From Balanoglossus misakiensis (lineage: Eukaryota > Hemichordata), in contig CM082581.2 of NCBI GenBank assembly GCA_040954595.2, forward strand, positions 11,098,001-11,162,000: a DNA stretch of 64,000 nt. The letters run 5' to 3'. Positions 25,018 through 37,700 of the stretch are shown piece by piece (position 1 is the stretch's first letter; every line of letters begins with the position of its first letter). The translations under genes were made by a program, and so were the position numbers. The notes under the pieces are model-generated. The model made no database searches. It was not told where the DNA came from and saw nothing but the letters and a program-made list of their open reading frames with translations.

Positions 25018-25752
25018 CTAAATCGACCTCTTTTTTCCCGTCGAGGTGCGGGTGGATTTAAGGAGCTTCATGCTGGGCTGTTCGTCTCCTTTACCGAGTG
25101 GGCAGTACTTGATGGTGTGCGCGTTTTCGCCGTTGGCACCACAAATGGGACAGGTATATGCACGGAGAATTGGGCACGTCACCTTCCCATCACTGTCTTT
25201 CAGCGCGTGGGTCGCGTACACGGACTCGCTTTCCCCGTTGTTCCTACAGAACACGCAGACTTGCTGGCCGGGTTTCTTTCGATTCTGCTTTCCCCTGCGG
25301 TTGAGTCCGACACTCCTGCAACTCTGGCCGAGGTCCAGAGGGCTCGAGATGCGCGGAACTTGAAAATCTGAGAACCCCAGTGATGTAAAGTCGAAATCAC
25401 GGTCTGTACCATTCAGTGAGAAATCGCTGGACACACTGGACCCGCTGCTGCCCATGCTGTCAAACCGCTCTCTGGTTATGGGAGAGAAGAACAGCTTGTC
25501 GACGTCGAAGTCGTCGTCGGCCAGCGGGTCTTCCAAATTCCAAACTCGCGCCGCCTCCCTCGCATTGGTAACAATTTTCGCAAGACCGAAGTAGTCCTCA
25601 AAGGGTCGAAACTCCGGACGGGGCCGCATCATCAACGCGTGCGACTTGTGATGCAGTTGAGGCAACGACAATTCATCGTCCACGCTGAACAACGAGTCTC
25701 CTTCCTCCGAATCGCTGTCGAATAAATAACTCGGCATCATTGCTTTCAACAT
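25018..25752 (-). CDS. nanos: Nanos RNA-binding zinc finger protein, intronless
   Basis: A single-exon frame of 244 residues. The diagnostic tandem CCHC finger is complete: C166-X2-C169-X12-H182-X10-C193, then C201-X2-C204-X7-H212-X4-C217, exactly the nanos spacing. Nanos proteins act in the cytoplasm with Pumilio to bind target mRNAs and recruit the CCR4-NOT deadenylase; they maintain germ cells and pattern embryos. [10 protein letters not shown] at residues 48-57 resembles the vertebrate CNOT1-interacting motif (F-x-x-W-x-D-Y), with Phe in place of Trp. The N-terminal third is acidic; a basic linker ([10 protein letters not shown], 151-160) precedes the finger; the tail after the finger is short and basic. 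Start: ATG at 25752; Met5 and Met6 are alternative starts. A lack of introns is usual in this family. Confidence 0.96.
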   Translation of the reverse strand: MLKAMMPSYLFDSDSEEGDSLFSVDDELSLPQLHHKSHALMMRPRPEFRPFEDYFGLAKIVTNAREAARVWNLEDPLADDDFDVDKLFFSPITRERFDSMGSSGSSVSSDFSLNGTDRDFDFTSLGFSDFQVPRISSPLDLGQSCRSVGLNRRGKQNRKKPGQQVCVFCRNNGESESVYATHALKDSDGKVTCPILRAYTCPICGANGENAHTIKYCPLGKGDEQPSMKLLKSTRTSTGKKRSI

Positions 25753-28700
25753 ATCTGCTGGCAGGAATACTATAAGAAGATTGTAAACAATCCTGCAAAG
25801 GCACTGGCCAGCTTAGCGTAGCTATCCACGTTTCTCAAGTCTCTTTACTACGCGCAGGTCGTTCAACGTGCTTCCTTCGACACCAGGTAGTGAGTAATAA
25901 CTGAACGTTCACTGGGAGTTCTGAATAAACACCAAAACATAATTTATGCAAATAAGTGGGCGTGTTGGACCTACGGGTCGGCACATGCGTAGTGTCCCAT
26001 GTCAGAGGTATATGTTATTGACCTGTCAAAAACTATGCTAATAAGCCAGCTGGGCGACCTGATGTTATCAAGTATATGTAAATAACACCAGACTTGGTGT
26101 CGCCCTTGTAGACAGTAGTGTCGCGCTAATCAGCCAATCAGCTGGAATTAGAAAGACACTCTTGATTATAAATTTCACTTTCAGACGGTATCAGTTACTG
26201 AGTCTTTTTGTTTCAGCGTGTGGGAAAGCGACCCCAAGTGTTGCAAATTGTGGGGAAAATATTTTATCGATGAAAGCGACGTCTGTTGCACGTGCCCGAC
26301 GAGCTTTTGCATAGGTACAAATTTTCCTCCTATTTTCTAAAGCATCCCCTATCTTTAAGCGCACCAGTTTCATTTCGCAAATTCGCCACAAAAATAATAA
26401 ACTTAGTTACATTTCAACGTGAATGGGACATTTTATTACGCAGTTTAGATATTATGCGTCGGCCAAATGAAATAAACAAACATCTCTGCAATTAACACCA
26501 GTGATCTATTTCAGACTGTTATCTGTTATCAAACCCATTAAATCGTAATCGTAAACAGCGGCTTCCTTTAGTTGAAAGAAACCGACTATGGACTTTATAG
26601 CAGGGATGAACGACTGGCGTTCACACGTGATTTTGCAACACCCACTGCTCTCAAAACCACTTTATACGTGTGTACTCTTTGACCGTGCACACAATTACAA
26701 GCGCGTACAACCCTCATCACCTGTGGGCAATCGTCATCATCGTGCGTGTATCGTCTTCAACTCGCACGCCGCTGTCCGTGGGCACACGCAGATTGTCCGT
26801 GTCTGGCCGTTGTGTATCACACAAGTGGCGTATAACTTTACTGGCTTGCCTACATACACCATAGATGCACTACTATGTATATCGAATACCTATTTTTTGG
26901 CGAAATTTATTTAATTATTTATTTACACACTCACACAGTCATTCATTTAAATCATGAAGCAACTGTTTTTTCCCAAAGGACGTACAGGTAGATTTTAGTA
27001 TACGTTCAAAAATTAATGGTATAAAAATTGTACTTTCAACATCAAGTTCAGCTTTCAAAAAACTACGCACCCCTAAAAACAGTAGGAGTCGGGGATAAGC
27101 TAAGTTTACGCATAGAGTACATGGTAGGCTCGCCACTATCTCCATCAGCTCACACGCAAGGTCTCTTTGCGACATATAAAAGTGCAAGTGTTCACCACAA
27201 TGAAAGTTGAAACTCATTCACTATTGCCACGTTCTGTCGTGTGAGGGCGCACGCTCACTGGTAGCGCGTAATACGGGATTCCACGACTTTACGAGTTCAC
27301 TCCACACACAAGTTTTGCTGTGTTTAATTATTTATGACATAATTAGGCCAATAGATCAGAGGCCAGTCTAATACTCCTCCAAAGAAAGTGGCCTAGTGAT
27401 CATATTGGATCAAACTGCAACACAATTTTACACGCACATGTTTATCCTATCATAGTACACTGTTATTATTCATTCGCATGCCCAGGATTATTACCGCGAT
27501 AAAAAAACTAACATTTTATCTAAACAAAACACTTGATTTCAAAGCCTTCCTTACGACCAACATCTTTTGAGATGCTGTGTATAGATTGTTCAAATTATTT
27601 ACGAGTTTGACCCAGTGAGTTGTATGACTCGTCTACTTTATACCGATAACCTGTGGTCACTCGCTGTCGCGACTTAATAGTCGCTCGTTTCATGCATGTT
27701 CAGGTTCTGGATAAAAATCTCTTGTAGGACTGCAAAGTGCTGTGACAGAAACGTTGAATTATACTGGAAGTCAGACTATAACTAGTACTATGCGTGTTGT
27801 CCTTTTAACAAAGTGATTAAAACCATGGCAACACTCGGGCGTAATTTTTTTAATTACAGGCTTAACGCGCGCGCACTATATCTTATTGTAAACTGTTCAA
27901 TTCATATTCTTTGTCTTTTCCGGGTGATTGAGACCTTGAATAATTAGGTGTACTGAATTCCCATACAGGCCTATTATAAAGGCGATTTTGGTGGACCGGA
28001 CAATACAATGGCTATTTTGCGTACATCTACATCATGCAGGCTGATGCATATTCACTGCTTCTTCGCACTTTTTAACCCATCCAACTTTTTGACGGGGAAC
28101 TGAACGAAGCGAATTGCTTTATCCGGTGATTCGTTTATGTTGATACTAGTAAAACAAAATGTTATAGAAACGACACAACTCAAACAAGTTGATGTTATAG
28201 CACGGTCACTACGGTTTCTTTTTAGGTCTAGGCCTAATTGTTTGTGTGCGCAATTTTCTTTACTTATTTGTAAAATAGACCTACATACGTCGGCGTACTT
28301 TAACACTGTTTGTTTGCTTTTAATACACTGCCCGTGACCAAGGAAATAAACCAGAATGTTGAAAAGAAACTTTTCCTGTTGGTTCCTAGATTAATATTCG
28401 TACCGTCATAAGTTTATTTGAACTCGGACAAGTAGCAGAAGTTAAATACATCGCAACTCGCCGTTTGGAAGTGTCTCGGTTCTAATAAAACTTCACCACG
28501 TAACGTAGACATTGTATGATTGTAATTTGTCTGTAAATGAAATCACGACTAAGGTGTACATAAACACAGTCGCTAGGGGATTGGGTCGTAGATACACGGC
28601 GATCGCGATAAACGTGCGGATCGCTTTATGCTGGATCGTTAAGTCAAGGTATGTAAGAGGTCTAGCTTGACTTTACACAATAGATAAAACTTTTAGCCTC

Positions 28701-28753
28701 GTTTAGATATCTGACGCTGTGCATTGTGGGGACGAGCAGTAACTTAATACACG
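25753..28753. promoter_or_regulatory. divergent nanos/SHTN1 intergenic region
   Basis: Three kilobases between the divergent start codons of nanos and shootin-1. The nanos-proximal part holds a perfect octamer ATGCAAAT (25946-25953), followed by GGGCGTG (25958-25964), a KLF/Sp-like site. The SHTN1-proximal part (28580-28753) is richer in CpG, with TGCATTGTGGG just upstream of the start. No gene is apparent in between. Motif calls are by eye and the promoter limits are inferred. Confidence 0.45.
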
Positions 28754-31700
28754 ATGGCGTCCTCTCAAGGCCGAATCCAAATGTGGGAGAAAAAATATCA
28801 GAAAGCTGAAGACGATTTGGGAAAATTGAAGACGACTGCGATCAAAGGTATGATTAATCGTAATTTTGTGCCAAGATGATATTTGCTTGGTACTTCGATC
28901 GTTTTATTTTGATGAAAATAAAAAAATTGACCGGGTACATTACTTCCTGGTTTTAATAGTTACATTATATGTACAGGGTTAAACGTATAGGGTCAACCTA
29001 TTTTGCACTTAAAAACGGTCCATTATATTGAGAAATCGAATGGTCTTCCCAGCTTCTGCCAAACAAGTTTTTAAAATAGACCAGTTGTTGAGAAACTTGA
29101 ACGGATTCGTTAAAGCCAGCAAAGCCGAAATTTAGAGACTTCGTTTAAGCGCTATTTTTGGGAATGCGGAAGTTAAAATACTTCTCAAAATAACAGCACC
29201 GCGCGTTACCCACAATCAAGTATCGTCACCACAACACTAATTGGGGCTGTTGTTGTTGTTTTCATTTTCTTTTGGACGGACAATTCAGTCAAGTATTCCT
29301 TCACTTCGTGACTTTTCCCATAATGATTGTGATATTTCTTATCACAGTCACGCATTGTGGAAAATTCAACAAGTGTACTTTAAGCTAGATTTAAATCAAT
29401 TTGCCCAAATGAATGGTTATCGTAATTCCTCTATCTTTATTTTGATTTCTATCAGCGGAATGACGTCCATTTTAATAACCTTTGTTCCCATTGCCTGTTA
29501 AGGTAGTCAGATTTCCAGGTACGATATGTACATGTACTTAGATTATAGGGATTGTTAAGGAAATGAACTTGTATTATTGAAAAATGTTGTTAAAACCTTT
29601 TGAGAAGAGATATTTCATGTACTCATAGTGGACATACCGGGTACTGAGTAATTTATTGCTATCTCTATTTTTCACTCCAATCCAACATTGTAGTTTTACT
29701 CCCTTTTGAGATATCCCCTTTTTCATATCAATACTAGTAATGTCAGTAAGCCATAAACATACAGCTTGTCAATAGTTAACAGCTTTGATACACTAATCCA
29801 AGTTTCAGTTCTTGAGAATAAAGCAATATTTACATTTACAGTGGTTACTTTATAAGCCTAAAGGCAACCTTGTTTTGAATCCTATTGTTGAAGTACTGAT
29901 TTAGTGACATGGGGGATATTTCTTATATTTGTCAGTTTCTATCATGAAGTGATACCTAGTACCAATATATTATATTTTTGTCATTTTATTGGGACAATGT
30001 CAAGCATCCATTATTGACCTTTCATGCACCTGCTTTGAATAGTGAATGGACAAAAGAATTGACCAATCAGAAACAGCCTTGCAAAACTGTTTGAGGACAA
30101 CACCTCAGAAGACCTATACACTGATTGGTTACAGCATTCATGCAGCTATTGAGGAATGACAAGGAACTGACCAATGAAAAAAAGCCTTGGAGGGATGAGA
30201 TTTGCTCTTATGCTGTTATCACCATTAAATTGATGTAACTCATTGTAATGTTTTTCATCATTAGCAATTCAGGATTATGAAGACCTAGAAAAGAAATATC
30301 AGGCCAATCAGGCAAAGCATGAAGAAGTGTTAAAACTCTACAAGAACACTCAAACAGAACTGTCTAAACTTAGCAATGGTAGGTACTAATTATATCTCGT
30401 AAGTTTGCATAATTTGTACTCAAACAACTTTATGGTGATTTTATATGAAAGTAAAACTTTGAATATGTCTTTCTTTTAGTTGTTACTTTTATTTTGGGTT
30501 TGTAATATCCGAATCAAAGTTGACTGATGACAATAATACCATGCTTTGTATCTTGCAGTATCTGAAGCTGTTATACATGACTACCATGACCTGAAAGTGA
30601 ATCTTGAAGTTGAACAGGAGTGTAGAAAAGGAGCTGAGACGTACGCATCAAAGGTAAGCATTTTTTTATGTTACAACATGTGAGATATCAGTTGTGACAT
30701 CAAGGAATTAAGTTTTACAGCCAATTTCCAAATAGTTCAAATTTCATTGTGTTGGTTTGATAAGATAAGTGCCTTCTACTACAGTAAGATACAGTATATG
30801 TATAGTGTATACAGTTTTTATGTTTTCTGTCATGACTCTGCAGAGTGCAGACCACATGTTTTTTCCTCTTTTCCTGTTGTAACAGTTTTCAGGATCAGGA
30901 CTTCCTTGTTTGCTGTTGTTAGAATGTTACGTAACAGGATTGTAAACTCTGAAAAACTGAATAGCCTGTTTCCTGTTTAGGACAGAAGTGACACATGGAT
31001 GTAAGGCAGGAGGGATTGGCACCAAACAGCCTAGCAAGGGAGTCAGTGCTCAAAAATACTGAGCCATAAAAATATACAAATCCATTTAGTGAACTGTGCA
31101 CATTTGTTTTTGTTTGTGTTTGTGTTTAACTGTTTTTGTATCAACAGATGGTCTCATTCCCTGCAAATATTTACCCGAATTGTTTCCTTAAAGCCTAGAC
31201 CACTGTCTTTGCTTTTTCTCCCCCCTCCCCTGTAATGTTTTTCAGTATCAGGACTTCCTTGTTTGCTGTGGTTAAAAATGTTATGTAACATGGATATAAA
31301 CTCTGAGAACCACTGAATAGCCTTTGATACATGGACATGAGTAGTTGCAGGATCTAGCTGTGTTTAAATTGTCCACTTTGCTTTCAAAGTTTTGGAAGCA
31401 AAGTGGACAAAACAAAGCTAGATACTAAACTAGTTGCTACTTTATATCTCCCAGGAACTTTGGCTACTTGAAGGCAAAATGCACACCAAGTTACTTCACA
31501 ACACTTGGAAAAGTCATCAACGCTTAGTTTTGATAACATCTCAACCACTACACTCACTGACCTAGGTCAACAAATACTGGCACCCATGTAATAATAAACC
31601 ACCAACCATCAAACCTTGCACATCATTTATCAAGGGGGATTTTAGAATATTAATAATATTTAGTGGTAATATGTGTGGACTCTAAGAATGCCAAATGGTT

Positions 31701-34700
31701 GAAGACAAGGTCAAAGCATGTGAAGTGTAGAATGTTCTGGTTTAAGATTCATTGCAATGGCAAGTGTAAGCTTCTGAGGCAGTGTCTCAAAAAGTGTTCT
31801 GTATATGGGGGAAAAGTTTATATGCCAGTTGTCCCAGGAGAAAGATACACGTATAGACACTGACAGCCTGATGAATGATGATAGGTTGAGGAGATTTTAA
31901 TGAAGTCAATCTAACACTCAAGGAATTTAGCAGGAAGTGACAAGCAAGACTGATTGATTTATTGTCATGCCAAAGTAAACATGCGCCTTCCCTGAAAGCC
32001 TTGCTAATGAAAACAAAACAAAACTTCCCATTAGACAATCATTAAACATATCAAGTTTTGACTGTATACTGGGCTTGCATATTAATGAAAAGCTACTGAT
32101 GGTAAACCATATCTCAAGTTACTTCTAATGAGTGGTGTGGGGTTCATGTGAAAGGTCACCACTATCTAATAATTTCCTTTCAACTTTGTAGGCGAATTTT
32201 ACCGCTGATTGCTAACTGAAATGCTTGGCTGATCTTTCAACAACAAACAAGCTGTGAACAGGAAAGGGAACTTTTCCATGTGAACTCCACAAAAATTCCA
32301 CCTGTCACCATTTGTCAGTTCACTGACACCACAGATAATGATAATGGTACATGGGCTAGTTTCTCCCGCCAAAAGTTTAAACTTAAAGTTTTGCACTTTT
32401 CATAAGCAAAAAGGAGATCACTATTTATGAGCAGGTATCGGCAGATAGTAGAAATGTGTGCCATAAGGACAATTTAAATACAGGTGCCTGTTGTCTGAGT
32501 GATACACCAGGAATACAGTTTTGCCCTTGTTGACATCTTGGGTGTTTAAAGGTTAAGGAGTTGAAAGTATCAGTATATAAATCTTGAAGTAAAAAGTAGC
32601 AACCTGGAGTAGTTTCTTACAGCAGATTGAAGGAGATCAAAGTGAGACCCGGAGATTTCTTGCGCCATTTGATAACATTTGTTGATGTAAAATAGGTGAT
32701 CCTCTTGACTGCATCTTGGTTTTCATTTGTCTGATTTAATAGAATGCAAGTGGGTTGGCCTTTACTCTGTATCTGGTGCTTATTAGTTTTGACAAGTTCC
32801 AGGCACGTGTTCAGACTAATTCCTGACTTACTGCTAATCAGCCTTGTGGGGATTATGAACTGGGGCTGACCAGAAACCTGAACCCGTGGTATCATGACAC
32901 CCATAATAGAAAATTAGACTTCTTTATGACTCTTCCTAATTGATGAAAGATACATGTTGATTTAATGAAGGTCAAAACACACTTGCACATTAATTGAAAA
33001 AGAGTTGATGTTTTGCCAGCTAAGGCCGAAAGTTGATATTGGATACAGTAGGTTTATCATCAAGGGACTTTCTTTCCACTGAAGCAGCATTTAACTACCA
33101 GCACACACACACAACACACACACTACCCCTGATCAAACAGACTAGATACTAGACTACCAATCAACATATTCTCTGCACTGTGTGTAATACGTACAACGCC
33201 AATGATGGATGGCTTTTCAAATGTGTGGCCATTCAAATGTAAAACATTTTATTTGGGATGTTCTATTTATAAACAAATACTCATACACCTGCAAAACATG
33301 TCCCTGTTGCCAAAAATATCAAAATATGGGTCACTTTTTATTGTAATATGAAGACAGATGATTTTATGGCGCAGCGCATTGATCTGTATGTTAGTCATCG
33401 AGCTGTCTGCACTTCTGCCAATTGATTTAGTGTTACAGTTATATTCCAACTAGGTAAATATTCAATGAGAGTGGAAATTTCCTGGATTTAGAAAGGTTGA
33501 TTTGTACGTTTTGAACATTTAGGTGAAGAAAAATATGTGCAAATTCATGGAGGGACTTGCTTATTCAACACACATGATTCGTAGTGACTAATCTGTCGTC
33601 GTATTCAATGTCTATCATAAATTCAGAAATAATATCTGAAGCCATCTGTGCTGTGAAGAAGAAAGATAAGATGCTTCTACCCCTGCCTCGTCGTTTAGAG
33701 TGAAACATGCCTTTGTTATACCAGCCAATCTGAGTGCAGAACTCATTGTCATTCATTAAATTGCCTGCTTTTACACCTGAACCGAGCATATCATTTTTTT
33801 TACACCAAAAGCATACTAATTAAGCTACGTGGCCGAACCATCTTGATGTAAAATGCATCTACTTTTAACGACTTTCCCAAATGAAGTCAACGATGGAATT
33901 TTGTGAATTGATGTAGTGGGGATGCCAACTGGAAGCCATATTGTCGACTGTGTCTACCAGCTTTCTGTTACACCAAGCCGGGTTGATGTGTGTATTGTCA
34001 TGGTAATGCTGACTTATTCTTAAAATTCATCTGGAGCCGAGGTGTAACCCAGTGACCTATGGAAGGTTAGTTGCCATGACAACTGGTCATCGTTCAGATA
34101 TCGTTGGGAATTTCCGCGGTGATTTCTATGTGTGATCTGTGGTGAAGGCTGGAAAACTGGAAACTGTCTTAATATTCGTTCCTCTCGCAACATCTTATTC
34201 CCAGCTGATTTTTGAAACAATCATCCGTAACTTGATGATAGGTTTGTTTTATCTGCATCATCACTCCTGAAGTGGCGACCACATCAATCTGGCAGATATC
34301 CTGATTCAGACATGTAGAGTGTGAACAGCCACCATTTCAGTTTCTTTACAAAACAATTACCAGCTGGGGGTTAATAACAGCAATGTACAAAAGTTGATTT
34401 CAGTGAAATTGATGACAATGAGTCAGAGGAAACTGTGAACATCTTACTTTGTCTCTGGTTGTGCAAGAGAGAATGGCTTGCAATGGAGGAGAAAGTAATC
34501 ATGTCGTTGGCATGGTAACCAACAAGGTAAGATGTGAACTTCATTTCATCTATCTGTTACAAGTCAATTTCAAATGTAGCCACACTTTCATTGTATTGAC
34601 TTTTTCTGGTCTGTTCAGAGTTGGAGCCGGGCATTCGAGAATACTGGATTAGAATACTGATTTGGATGGGCGATGTGCATTTCGAAGTCTGTAGGTGCTG

Positions 34701-37700
34701 GCGTGGGATTTATGTTGAGCTGAAAGAAATTGCATGTCCTGGAGATTCTATACACTCAGCTGGAAGTTGAGACTTTTTTCAGTCACTGAATTTAATTTAA
34801 CTTTTGGCTATGATTTGGTTAGATGATTCATTGTGTCACCTGTTCTGTGGAAACTGTTTGGAACCGCATGACAAACTGAAAGATTGATGTGCCATCTGTG
34901 GATGTCAGATTAATCAATCATATATTTAACAATACAGTGAATACACATCAGGAATTTTGTTGAATATTTGTCTACCGTTCATATTGTGAGAAATATGGGC
35001 GACATCAGGCAAGTTGTTGTATGACAAATTTATCCATGGAGTGATTACAATATGGTGTTAAATAATATGCGTACTTGAAATTCTCTCATCTGTGAAACAG
35101 TATGTTGGAAATGTTAACAGTTACAAGAAAATGATTTTGACAGTTTTTCTGCTATGTGAGCTGCTTGTACATGTATCATCATTGTGGAAATTGATGAATA
35201 TTTGAAGTGAAGCTAGCACAGCAATTGTAGCACAAGAAATGACTGTTTGTGTGTTGACATAACCATTGAAGTACCGTAACAGTGAAGTTTCCTGTTGGTT
35301 AAAAAAGCCAATTACCATTCAGATTTGAATTGAATTTGCACAAGATTGCTCCGAGACCAGGGGGAATTTTAAATCCTCTTTTTTCACAATGGCAGAGAGG
35401 TCAGACATTTTCACAGCACCTGCGTGTTGCTAGGTATTCTCTGGTGATGAATCTGTCACTTTTACTACAACAGAATAATTATTAATAAGGGAACTGAAAG
35501 TGTAACTACATCACACCTTGTGATTCAGTGCCTAGGACATGTACAGGTCATCTGAGGTCACACCTGTCCTTTAATAAAAAGGAATTTGTGAGTGAATTAC
35601 ACTGGAGAAGACCGGGTGTAATTAAATGGAATAAATCATACAAAGCTTCATTACTGTAGCAGCTTTGTGCACATTAACCAGGAACAAACAGCTAGTTCAT
35701 AGCAGATATAAAAATCTTAAAAGGTATTTCGGTAGAGATTGAATTAAAACAGACGTCTTTATGTGTGGATTTTTAGTTGAATTTTTATCGCCTGTAATAT
35801 TCCATTTTATGTTCTCTTTGTTTTTATTTCATTTATCAATCTGTGTTGCCATTACTATGTACTAAATATGTTTGCATTTTGTGGTCCACTGAAACCCTGT
35901 AACAGCATATGGCCTGTTGCCATGGTTGCAAACTCTCAGTATAAGCTGACCAAATCATTTTGGGTTTACTTCCTCCTTAGATGACCACATGCTCTAGTGT
36001 GGTCAAATGAACACTTGAAAATAGTTCCATAAATTCAGTAGTATTTTTTACTCATTGGCAGGTCAAAGGTCAAAAGTTAAAGGGACAATGTGCTGTCTGG
36101 AGATAAACAAACAAACCCTTTGAACCCAGGTGTTTATGTGCCAAAACAAACACTTTAGAAAATGTTTTACACAAATACTTGACCTCATGATTCTAGCCTC
36201 AATCCAGATATTTTCCCAGACATACAATATAACAATGTTACGGTTTATTTGTCCAGATAAACCAATGTGCACTTTAAATACTGGCATAATAAAGACTCCT
36301 TCTGACATAACTTGTTTCACATAGACTGACCTCATACGACCTACATACATATTTCCAGATCGAACCGAAGTAAAGATGAAGGATTTTTCTTTCCATGAAT
36401 GTTAAATGTAGATTGACAGTCACTGAGTGTTCATGTGTGAAAATGAATTAATGGAGACATCACTGAGTGGATGAAAGGATATTCTTGTAACGACACGATC
36501 TATGAAAGTTTCTGTAATTTGCATCATGGATAACTGAATTTGTGAAACTCACCTATAATTCAGTAACCATGGAATGACCCAACACATGCATTCATAAATA
36601 TCTAGCGAAAGATACAGAGTTACATAGGGCACCTTGTTATCAACTCAATTTATGTCAGTAAGAACATTACACCACCATGACAATAAAAATCGATGAGGCT
36701 GTCTACAATGAATCACATCGGAGGACCCATGATTGGTGTGATGTCAGTTCCTGATAAAGTTGTGAAATTTCAGGTCTTTGTTCATTTCACCAACTGACAA
36801 GTGATTAATGGACAGGTGTTATTGGATATTTATGGTTACTTATAAATTTTGCCGGGCAGTTCGATACTTTCATGGTATCAACTGTGATTACTGTAGACCA
36901 GTTTTATTGTCCTTGTTGACATTTTATGCCTCAGGATCACAGTCAGAGTGCCATGAAGTATTGCCTGTACTAAGTCATTCTGATTTGTGACACTGGTTAG
37001 CACGTACAGAAACTTGGATTTTAAGAGATCTATTCATTCACAAATATTTGTCACTTATAAAGCATTTCCCTCACAGCTATACCTTGGAACCAGAATAAAG
37101 TCACTGAGAATGGTTTGAAGTTCATTAGGTTTTGTCAGGGCAACAGCATCTAGGAAATGTGATTCCTTTCTGATTTACCGTTTCCCATGTTTTTAGAGTA
37201 GGGTCACCGTAATATTGCATTTAGAGTAGTGGGGGTCACTCAAGTACCGTGAGTTGAATTTAAATGGAGATTTGAAACTAGAACCTTAAACTCAGAAGTG
37301 TAAATACATCTAATATTTAGTTTCACCAAACTCTGGCGTTGCATTTCTGTATATTTACTCATATTTATTTTACCGACAATAAATTATCAAATCTTTATTT
37401 TACTCTATGTGAGGTATACTTGTATCCTCATTATTATTCAACTTCATGATTTCAATGTATTAAGTGAGTGCATATAGACCTTTAATGTAGTTGAACTTTA
37501 AAAAAAATAATCATGCAGGCAAACCAATTTTACATGAAGGTCTCTTTCTTCTCTGAGACACCAATTAGTGTGTCTGAAAATTGGAAATTCAATTTCCAAT
37601 GAGTTTTAGTGTGCACAGCAATAAAACGAAGATTTTATTTTAGCTGGTGGTGTTTTTATGCACATTGGACGCTGAAATATTGTTAGTGCCGGTGTAAAAA

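Noticed and set aside
24937-25371. 144- and 105-codon plus-strand frames opposite nanos
   Set aside because: They are antisense shadows of the GC-richer nanos coding sequence; only the minus frame encodes the zinc finger.
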